Positions 1 to 5,304 of a stretch of 5,304 nt of DNA are shown here, in pieces. Under the pieces are notes generated by a model, which was not told the DNA's origin, did not search any database, and saw nothing but the letters and a program-made list of their open reading frames with translations. Every line of letters starts with the position of its first letter. Position 1 is the first letter of the stretch. Position numbers and translations under genes: made by a program. The stretch is taken from assembly GCA_015661935.1 (NCBI GenBank), contig DQVD01000371.1, positions 1-5,304 of the forward strand, in the 5' to 3' direction. This stretch comes from Desulfocapsa sulfexigens. GTDB lineage: Bacteria > Desulfobacterota > Desulfobulbia > Desulfobulbales > Desulfocapsaceae.

Positions 1-117
1 CAGAAAATTTCTTTGAAAAAAGCAAGAAATTGTTCTGTAAGGCACTAAAATACAAAATTTTTGTGAAGTGAAACAGTGACTTATTCGTTTAGGGGGAAGT
101 AGAGCGCGGAATGTACA
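1..117. other. AT-rich upstream region without a gene
   Basis: No coding region can be supported here. The stretch is AT-rich and contains a 13-base AT palindrome at 52-64 (ACAAAA-T-TTTTGT) and a smaller one, GAAAATTTC, at 3-11. Neither has the GC-rich stem expected of a rho-independent terminator. It probably represents the intergenic region between an unseen upstream gene and the operon promoter. The palindromes could be protein sites, but nothing in the sequence says for which protein. Confidence 0.5.
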
Positions 118-138
118 TTGACATTAGTCGGAATGTTA
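108..138. repeat. Cluster of AATGT/ACATT half-sites around the -35 box
   Basis: A 10-base perfect palindrome AATGTACATT sits at 110-119. An inverted pair ACATT-N6-AATGT follows at 121-136, overlapping the -35 hexamer. The octamer CGGAATGT occurs twice, at 107-114 and 129-136, offset by 22 bases, which is close to two helical turns. GACATT recurs at 162-167, at the edge of the larger palindrome. These may form a second operator or cooperative sites for LexA or another regulator. No binding protein can be named from the sequence alone. Confidence 0.4.
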
Positions 139-147
139 AGGTATTGT
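118..147 (+). promoter_or_regulatory. Putative sigma70-type promoter of the lexA operon
   Basis: A perfect -35 hexamer TTGACA lies at 118-123. After an 18-base spacer comes TATTGT at 142-147, which matches TATAAT at four of six positions including the key first three. Transcription would start around 153-156, inside the 147-165 palindrome and about 30 bases before the lexA start codon. The promoter lies within the cluster of inverted repeats, as expected for a repressor that blocks its own transcription. The -10 match is imperfect, so the exact start is an inference. Confidence 0.55.
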
Positions 148-165
148 GTCCATAGTACATGGACA
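147..165. promoter_or_regulatory. Candidate LexA operator, perfect inverted repeat
   Basis: The sequence TGTCCAT-AGTAC-ATGGACA is a perfect inverted repeat with 7-base arms and a 5-base centre. It lies just downstream of the putative -10 box and nine bases upstream of the lexA ribosome binding site GAGGG. Its position over the transcription start is typical of autoregulated lexA genes. It matches neither the Escherichia coli box (CTGT-N8-ACAG) nor the Gram-positive box (GAAC-N4-GTTC). LexA boxes are known to vary widely among deltaproteobacterial and related lineages. Assignment to this LexA is inferred from position and symmetry. Confidence 0.55.
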
Positions 166-173
166 TTTGTGAA

Positions 174-178
174 GAGGG
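174..178 (+). promoter_or_regulatory. Ribosome binding site that fixes the lexA start
   Basis: GAGGG at 174-178 is five bases upstream of the ATG at 184. It supports starting LexA at MELTGKQQQF rather than at the upstream in-frame TTG at 118. That TTG is part of the -35 box and would add 22 residues with no counterpart in the LexA family. Confidence 0.8.
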
Positions 179-183
179 AAAAT

Positions 184-810
184 ATGGAACTGACCGGAAA
201 ACAGCAGCAGTTTTTTGATTACCTGCAGAAGAAGCTAGTCGAATGTGGGCAATCGCCAAGTTTACGAGAGGCCGCGGATGATCTTGGTGTCAGTCGTAAT
301 GCCGTGGCGCAGCTTATCGGGCAGCTGGAGCGGAAAAAGGTGATTGAGCGTGAAGGGCGCTATAGTCGTTCTCTTCGTATTTTGCAGCAATTACCCGAAA
401 AAAAAGAGAGGGAAAGTCGGATTCGGGAGTTACCGGTGGTTGGGCAGATAACAGCAGGATTGCCCATGTATGCGCAACAGGAATGGGATGGATCGGTGCT
501 TGTGGATAGAACGATTTTTCCAGGTAATAATTTGTTTTGTCTGCGTATTCGCGGTGAGTCCATGCAGGATGCAGGAATACTGGATGGCGATCTTGTTGTT
601 TGTGAGCCTAGGCAGTATGCGGAAAATGGTGAAATTGTAGCTGTGCTTATTCAGGAGGAAGAGGCCACGGTAAAACGGTTTTTTCTGGGAGAAAACTATA
701 TTGAGCTGCGGCCGGAAAATAAAAAATTCAACACCATCCGTTATTCTTTTTCTGATATTCTGGTACAGGGAAAAGTGGTGGGTGTGATCAGAAGTTATGA
801 CAAAAGATAA
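184..810 (+). CDS. lexA: LexA-family SOS repressor / self-cleaving protease
   Basis: This 208-residue protein has the normal LexA length and two-domain layout. Residues 1-67 form the winged-helix DNA-binding domain (LTGKQQQFFDYL, then SPSLREAADDLGVSRNAVAQLIGQLERKKVI). Residues 80-208 form the S24-type latent protease. The self-cleavage site is Ala91-Gly92 (in QITAGLP), the nucleophile is Ser126 (in RGESM) and the general base is Lys164 (in ATVKRF). The protein should therefore repress SOS genes and be inactivated by RecA filament-stimulated autocleavage. The recognition helix differs from that of Escherichia coli LexA, which fits the non-standard palindrome in its promoter. The ATG at 184 was chosen over TTG 118 because of the GAGGG site and the family N-terminus. 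The gene leads the operon and overlaps the next gene by 14 bases. It may be a second, cassette-specific LexA; the window cannot show whether another exists. Confidence 0.93.
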   Translation: MELTGKQQQFFDYLQKKLVECGQSPSLREAADDLGVSRNAVAQLIGQLERKKVIEREGRYSRSLRILQQLPEKKERESRIRELPVVGQITAGLPMYAQQEWDGSVLVDRTIFPGNNLFCLRIRGESMQDAGILDGDLVVCEPRQYAENGEIVAVLIQEEEATVKRFFLGENYIELRPENKKFNTIRYSFSDILVQGKVVGVIRSYDKR

Positions 811-1594
811 TCTTTGTCCGGTTGTAATAGGAACCAGCGGCTATTCCTATACGGAGTGGGTGGATAGCGGCTTTTATCCGCAAGGTACAAGAACTCCCGG
901 AATGCTCTCTCTTTACGCGGATGTTTTTCCAATTGTTGAACTGAATTACACCTGGTACCAGATGGTTCGCGCTGAAGCCATTAGTCGGATGATTGCTAAA
1001 GCTCCCAAAAGTTTTCTTTTTGCAGCAAAGCTTACAAGAACACTCACCCACGAGCGAGACCGGGATTGGCAGCAGGAATTAAAATTGTACCGGGAAGGGA
1101 TCAAGCCCCTGGAAAAACAATTGGCTGCGATTCTGATTCAATTGCCGCCTGATTTTAATTGGAGCGTACAAAACCGCTATTATCTTGCCCATTTGCTTGA
1201 TGGTTTATATGGGTTTCCTCTGGCTGTTGAATTTCGCCATGTTTCCTGGGCCAGGGATTCTGTATTTAGAGAGTTGGAAGAACGGCGGGTAACATTGGTC
1301 ACGGTGGATGCTCCTTCCATGCCAACACTTTTTCCCTGTCTTGATGTCATCACCAATCCCGATTTTTTCTTTGTTCGTTTTCACGGCCGTAATATACAGG
1401 GCTGGCAGTCTGGAAATATGCAGAAGAAATTTGATTATTCGTACTCACGGGAAGAGCTTGAGAAGTGGGATTTACAGTATCTGCAATCTCTGCGTTCTCA
1501 TGCCGGAAAAGGTCTTGTTTTCTTTAATAACCATGTTCGTGCCCAGGCACCAGATAATGGAAGATTGCTGCAGAAGCTTTTAGAACAGGAATAA
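797..1594 (+). CDS. DUF72 (YecE-like) TIM-barrel family protein
   Basis: This 265-residue protein is a full-length DUF72/YecE family member. Family motifs appear in order: GTSGYSYTEW at 12-21, VELNYTWY at 47-54, the segment around LTRTLTHERD, QLPPDF, EFRHVSW at 145-151, Asp171 in TVDAPSMP, RFHGR at 194-198 and FNNH at 243-246, followed by APDNG. These conserved polar residues line the open end of the predicted TIM barrel, so a catalytic or ligand-binding role seems likely, but the family has no firmly established reaction. No signal peptide or membrane segment is seen, so it should be cytoplasmic. Its start overlaps the lexA end by 14 bases and its stop overlaps the next start by one base, so translation is probably coupled and the gene is LexA-controlled. 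It occupies the place that imuA takes in canonical cassettes. A role in damage tolerance is inferred from context only. Confidence 0.88.
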   Translation: MTKDNLCPVVIGTSGYSYTEWVDSGFYPQGTRTPGMLSLYADVFPIVELNYTWYQMVRAEAISRMIAKAPKSFLFAAKLTRTLTHERDRDWQQELKLYREGIKPLEKQLAAILIQLPPDFNWSVQNRYYLAHLLDGLYGFPLAVEFRHVSWARDSVFRELEERRVTLVTVDAPSMPTLFPCLDVITNPDFFFVRFHGRNIQGWQSGNMQKKFDYSYSREELEKWDLQYLQSLRSHAGKGLVFFNNHVRAQAPDNGRLLQKLLEQE

Positions 1595-2766
1595 TGATGC
1601 TGGACAGGGAAATTATACATTTCAATGTCACTGATTTTGCTGTGGCAGTTGAGCGGATACAGGACAGTTCTTTGAAACATGTTCCACTAATTGTTGCACC
1701 TGTTCAGGCTTCGCGTGCTCTTGTGTATGATATGAGTGAAGAAGCTTACGGGGACGGGGTACGTAAGGGGATGCGCCTGAGCCTTGCCCATAAATATTGC
1801 AGGAAGGCACAAGTTCTTATGCCGCAGCCTGCGCTTTATCGCAAGGCCATGATGGCACTTGTGAAACGAGTCATATCTTATACACCGTTGGTGGAGCAGG
1901 GCGCAGAAGATGGGCACCTTTTTATGGATGTTACCGGAACCCACAGGCTTTTTGGTCCGGCTCCGGACATTGCCTGGCGATTGCGGAAACAGCTACAGAA
2001 GGAGTTGGGGCTTGATCCGGTCTGGAGTCTTGCCACGAATAAACTGGTATCCAAGATTGCATCAAGGATGGTACGGCCTTTTGGTGAATATATTGTTGGA
2101 TCGGGTGAAGAACGCGCATTTCTTTCCCCCTTGCCCTTATCCATGCTGCCGGGATTAACACCTGGAGAGATACGACTGCTGGCAGACTTTAATCTGTCGC
2201 GAATCGGACAGTTGGCAGATTTAAGTCGTGAGCAGTTGCTGGTAGCTTTTCAGAAACGGAGCACATATTTATATGATGCAAGTCGTGGACGGGATAGCAC
2301 AGCAGTGCTTCCGGGAACGAAAAGGAATCATCACATTTCAAGAGAACATACCTTCGAGCAGGATACCGGAGCTTATAAAGAAGTACAGTCTGTCATCACC
2401 ATGCTTATTCATGAAATAGGAAGAACCCTGCGACAACAGGGCCTGCTTGGGAGGCGTATGGGAATTGCTCTGAGCCATAGTGATGGAACAAAGACGATCC
2501 GTCAGGCTACTTACAAAAATGGGAGCGATAATGACTTTTTGTTACGCCGCCTGGCGCTTGCCGCGCTTGACAGGGCCTGGGGGCGTCGCATTCGTGTTCG
2601 CAGCTGTGCTTTGATCTGTGATCGTTTCCTTCCCAAATCACGTCAGCAATCTCTTTTTGTTATGGCAACCCATCGGGAACAGCAGCAGGAGCAAATTTTG
2701 TCCGCCATGGACAAGGTGTGCAACCGCTTTGGAAACGGAATGATTCGACTGGGAACAGCCCCCTGA
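1594..2766 (+). CDS. imuB: ImuB/DinB-like Y-family polymerase, catalytically inactive by sequence
   Basis: This 390-residue protein has the Y-family order: palm/fingers (about 7-170), helix-hairpin-helix thumb (about 175-235, with LSPLPLSMLPGL) and little finger (about 245-345). The three metal-binding carboxylates of DinB are missing. The motif HVDMDCF reads HFNVTDF (Asn11 replaces the first Asp), and SLDEAYLDVT reads EDGHLFMDVT (Gly107-His108 replace Asp-Glu). DGxLxxDVTGxxxLFG is typical of ImuB, the non-catalytic adaptor of the DnaE2 mutasome. QQSLF at 351-355 fits the beta-clamp-binding consensus. It is shorter than usual ImuB (about 470-530 residues), lacking most of that C-terminal tail, and its size and thumb look more DinB-like. 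Homology searches may label it DNA polymerase IV. AGGA at 1587-1590 is better spaced for the second ATG (1597), so either start is possible. The imuB name is by role and motif; orthology is not proven. Confidence 0.82.
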   Translation: MMLDREIIHFNVTDFAVAVERIQDSSLKHVPLIVAPVQASRALVYDMSEEAYGDGVRKGMRLSLAHKYCRKAQVLMPQPALYRKAMMALVKRVISYTPLVEQGAEDGHLFMDVTGTHRLFGPAPDIAWRLRKQLQKELGLDPVWSLATNKLVSKIASRMVRPFGEYIVGSGEERAFLSPLPLSMLPGLTPGEIRLLADFNLSRIGQLADLSREQLLVAFQKRSTYLYDASRGRDSTAVLPGTKRNHHISREHTFEQDTGAYKEVQSVITMLIHEIGRTLRQQGLLGRRMGIALSHSDGTKTIRQATYKNGSDNDFLLRRLALAALDRAWGRRIRVRSCALICDRFLPKSRQQSLFVMATHREQQQEQILSAMDKVCNRFGNGMIRLGTAP

Positions 2767-2769
2767 GTT

Positions 2770-5304
2770 GTGTTTTCCCTATCTGTTCGATCCTATTATT
2801 CCCTGATGCGGGGATGCAGTTCACCGGAAAAGCTCTGCGAGTGTGCCAAAAATCTTGGGTATTCAGGGCTTGCACTTACGGATCATAATTCCCTTACAGG
2901 ACTTTGGTCTTTTCTTGCTGCCTGTAAACAGTATAAACTTGTCCCTGTTGTCGGTGTAGAACTTACTGATGTTAAGGGCTTATCAAAGGTTATTTGTTTA
3001 GCTGTCGATTCGGTGGGATATGGTAATTTATGCAATTTAGTAACTAAACGGCTATGTGATAAAAACTTCTTATTAGAACAAGAAGTGATAAAACATTCTG
3101 TTGGTGTTGTTGTACTCTCAACGTCTCTTTCATTTCTCAAAAACCTCCACCATTCGAAGGTGGATTTAGTTGCAAATCTCGGTGACAGACCAACGGAACA
3201 GGCAGGTAAGCTTCGAAAATGGGCACAGCAGAACTCCATTCCTGCTGTGGCTGTTCCTGCGGTTGTCATGGCTGAAAAAGATGAAGAGTCTCTTTTGGAA
3301 CTTATGGATGCGATTCGGACAAACAGTCGTCTGGATATACACCAAACAACCAATATCTCACCTGCATGTCTGGAATCGCCCGCTGTCTACCGGGAACGCT
3401 TCGCAGTGTGGCCGGAAGTTATGGTCGCAACGGATCATCTTGCTGCGCGCTGCAGTTTCAGAGGCCCGGATTTTGGGATTGTTATGCCTCCTTGGGAAGG
3501 TGATAAAACTGGTGACGGAGATGCAGATTCTCTGCGTAATGCGGCGTATAGAGGTGCCTGTCGTCGCTATGGAACAGACCTCTCAGAAGCTGTGGTAGAA
3601 CGGCTTGAGCATGAGCTTGCTGTTATTGATTCCATGGGCTTTTCCTCCTACTTTCTTGTGGTCAGAGATATTGTACACCAATCTCTTAGCGGCAGTACCA
3701 GGCGATCATCCAGAATTTGCGGGCGTGGTTCCGGTGCAGCATCGCTCGTTGCCTATTGTCTTGAAATTACCAATATTTGCCCGGTAAAGCATAATCTGTA
3801 TTTTGAACGCTTTCTTAATCCGGGGCGCACAGATCCACCCGATATCGATATTGATTTTTCCTGGGATGAACGGGATGATGTTCTCGACCAGGTTTTGACT
3901 AAACATGCTGGTCACGCGGCCATGGTTGCGACCATTATTCGTTTCCAAACACGTATGGCCATTCGGGAAACTGCAAAGGCCTTTGGAATGCCTGCTGGAG
4001 AGATTGCGCGTATAAGTAAAGGACTTTCCGGGATCCACGGGTTCCATGGCGAGTCGCTACTTGCCTCGTTGCTGAAAATTCCTGCTTTGGCAAAAGAATC
4101 ACTTACAGATATCTGGCCTGAAATCATAACTCTTGCTGCAAAATTAATAGGGATTCCACGTCAAATTTCTGTCCATCCTGGCGGGGTGGTTATCACTCCC
4201 AAAGCAATAAGTGATTATGTGCCGGTACAGTTTGCCGCCAAAGGAGTTCCAATCATTCAATGGGATAAGGATGGCGCGGAAGAAGCAGGGCTTGTCAAAA
4301 TAGATCTGCTTGGTAACCGAAGTCTCGGAGTAATTAGAGACTGTATTGCTTTTATTGGCGATAATGGACGCAGTTTTGATGAAGAATACTGGCAGCCTGA
4401 AGACGATCTGCAAACCTGTGCAGCAATCGCTGCCGGGAAAACCATGGGATGCTTTTATATTGAAAGCCCGGCCATGCGTCTGCTTCAGAAAAAGGCGGGA
4501 ACTGGAGACTTTGAGCAGCTTGTGCTTCAGTCATCCATTATTCGCCCGGCTGCCAATGATTTTGTCCGTGAATATGTACGGCGTCTTCATGGCGGAAAGT
4601 GGCAGCATCTTCATCCGCAACTGGAACTTGTTCTGGATGAGACATTCGGGCTTATGGTGTATCAGGAAGATGTGTCACGGGTGGCGGTGGCACTCGCCGG
4701 ATTCAGCCATGCACGGGCCGATGGTTTGCGAAAGGTGATGTCTAAAAAAGATAAGGTATTACGCCTGAAAGATTATCAGTGTGAGTTTGATAAAGGATGT
4801 GCTGAACGGGGAGTGGATAAGAAAATACGCACGCAGCTCTGGCAGATGATGATGAGTTTTGACGGGTATTCTTTCTGCAAACCGCACTCTGCGTCATACG
4901 CCAGAGTTTCTTACCAGGCGGCATATCTGAAAACCCATTATCCGGCAGAATTTATGGCGGCGGTGATTTCAAATCAGGGTGGATATTATTCAACATTTGC
5001 CTATGTTTCAGAAGCAAAACGACTCGGCGTTTCTGTTTTGCCGCCCTGCGTCAATAAAAGTGAGATCAGATGGACAAAAGAGAAGGGAGCAAAGAGTATC
5101 CGGGTGGGATTAATGTCTGTAAAAGGTTTGGCAGCAGAGACTATGGAACAGATTGTCAGAAGACGTAAGGCCCAAAAATATGTCTCCAGTGTTGATTTCT
5201 GGCAACGTGTTTCTCCACATAAGGACGAGTGCCGTGCTTTGATCCAGGCGGGAGCATTGGACAATGTCTGCACTGACAGTAACAGGAGTAAACTTTTCTG
5301 GGAA
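2770..5304 (+). CDS. dnaE2: DnaE2-like error-prone DNA polymerase III alpha subunit, 3' end cut by window
   Basis: An uninterrupted frame of 845 codons runs to the window edge. The family usually has about 1000-1080 residues, so the OB-fold and C-terminal tail lie outside. Residues 1 to about 205 are a short PHP domain that keeps TDHNSLTG (37-44) and GVE (62-64) but has LSVRS instead of LHVHS. The C-family polymerase core follows: RLEHELAVIDSMGFSSYFLVVRDIV (from 278), GRGSG (318-322), PPDIDIDF with catalytic Asp360 and Asp362, VHPGGVVIT (from 468), and GLVKIDLLG with the third catalytic Asp512. The fingers contain YQEDVSRVAVALAGFSHARAD and CKPHSASYA (703-711), and a helix-hairpin-helix region ends the visible part. 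All three catalytic aspartates are present, so this should be the active polymerase of the cassette. The GTG start lies three bases after the imuB stop, in the same frame, with no good ribosome binding site, which suggests translational coupling. GGYYSTFAYVSEA resembles DnaE2 rather than replicative DnaE1. Confidence 0.9.
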   Translation, partial: MFSLSVRSYYSLMRGCSSPEKLCECAKNLGYSGLALTDHNSLTGLWSFLAACKQYKLVPVVGVELTDVKGLSKVICLAVDSVGYGNLCNLVTKRLCDKNFLLEQEVIKHSVGVVVLSTSLSFLKNLHHSKVDLVANLGDRPTEQAGKLRKWAQQNSIPAVAVPAVVMAEKDEESLLELMDAIRTNSRLDIHQTTNISPACLESPAVYRERFAVWPEVMVATDHLAARCSFRGPDFGIVMPPWEGDKTGDGDADSLRNAAYRGACRRYGTDLSEAVVERLEHELAVIDSMGFSSYFLVVRDIVHQSLSGSTRRSSRICGRGSGAASLVAYCLEITNICPVKHNLYFERFLNPGRTDPPDIDIDFSWDERDDVLDQVLTKHAGHAAMVATIIRFQTRMAIRETAKAFGMPAGEIARISKGLSGIHGFHGESLLASLLKIPALAKESLTDIWPEIITLAAKLIGIPRQISVHPGGVVITPKAISDYVPVQFAAKGVPIIQWDKDGAEEAGLVKIDLLGNRSLGVIRDCIAFIGDNGRSFDEEYWQPEDDLQTCAAIAAGKTMGCFYIESPAMRLLQKKAGTGDFEQLVLQSSIIRPAANDFVREYVRRLHGGKWQHLHPQLELVLDETFGLMVYQEDVSRVAVALAGFSHARADGLRKVMSKKDKVLRLKDYQCEFDKGCAERGVDKKIRTQLWQMMMSFDGYSFCKPHSASYARVSYQAAYLKTHYPAEFMAAVISNQGGYYSTFAYVSEAKRLGVSVLPPCVNKSEIRWTKEKGAKSIRVGLMSVKGLAAETMEQIVRRRKAQKYVSSVDFWQRVSPHKDECRALIQAGALDNVCTDSNRSKLFWE

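Noticed and set aside
52..64. Palindrome ACAAAA-T-TTTTGT as a terminator of an upstream gene
   Set aside because: It is made almost only of A and T, has no GC-rich stem, and is more likely a chance palindrome in AT-rich intergenic DNA.
118..183. In-frame extension of lexA to the TTG at 118 (22 extra residues)
   Set aside because: The TTG is part of a perfect -35 box, the extension runs through the operator palindrome, and the ATG at 184 has a well-spaced GAGGG and gives the family N-terminus.
1594..2766. Annotation as active DNA polymerase IV (DinB)
   Set aside because: The Asp and Asp-Glu metal-binding positions are Asn11 and Gly107-His108, and the DGxLxxDVTGxxxLFG motif is ImuB-like.
2883..3353. 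156-residue open frame on the minus strand
   Set aside because: It lies antisense to the PHP domain of the dnaE2-like gene, has low-complexity Ser/Thr-rich composition, and shows no recognisable domain. It is a shadow frame.
3170..3598. 142-residue open frame on the plus strand, which could suggest a frameshifted dnaE2
   Set aside because: The frame starting at GTG 2770 stays open and keeps polymerase family motifs through this whole region, so the alternative frame is not needed and has no family similarity.
1..5304. CRISPR arrays, tRNA or rRNA genes, insertion sequences
   Set aside because: No periodic repeats with spacers, no tRNA-like folds or rRNA segments, and no transposase motifs or terminal inverted repeats were seen. 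The window is almost fully occupied by the four genes.

Overview
The window holds one compact, co-directional operon on the + strand that reads as an SOS-type mutagenesis (translesion synthesis) cassette. The order is lexA-like repressor, DUF72/YecE-family gene, inactive-looking Y-family polymerase (ImuB/DinB-like), and a DnaE2-like DNA polymerase III alpha subunit that runs off the right edge. Base composition is intermediate. The protein character (a LexA with a divergent DNA-binding helix, and an alpha subunit with motifs such as CKPHSASYA and GGYYSTFAYVSEA) suggests a Gram-negative bacterium, most likely of the Desulfobacterota (former Deltaproteobacteria). That taxonomic guess comes from family resemblance only and is of modest confidence.

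Layout: bases 1-117 are AT-rich with no gene. Bases 118-183 carry a plausible sigma70-type promoter (TTGACA, 18-bp spacer, TATTGT) embedded in a cluster of inverted repeats. The best of these is a perfect 7+5+7 palindrome, TGTCCAT-N5-ATGGACA, at 147-165, a good candidate for the repressor's own operator. lexA follows from 184 to 810. The DUF72 gene (797-1594) overlaps the end of lexA by 14 bases. The imuB-like gene (1594-2766) overlaps the DUF72 stop codon by one base. The dnaE2-like gene starts at a GTG (2770) three bases after the imuB stop and stays open to 5304 (845 codons). It has no frameshift, although it is incomplete at its 3' end.

Working model: the LexA protein keeps its Ala-Gly cleavage site and Ser/Lys dyad, so it should be inactivated by RecA-stimulated self-cleavage after DNA damage, derepressing its own operon. 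The Y-family protein lacks all three catalytic carboxylates but keeps a beta-clamp-binding pentapeptide (QQSLF). This fits an ImuB-like adaptor that brings the catalytically intact DnaE2-like polymerase to the sliding clamp. The canonical third partner, ImuA, is absent from this window, and a DUF72 protein of unknown function sits where it would be. That substitution, the loss of PHP metal ligands in the alpha subunit and the non-canonical operator are the most interesting points.
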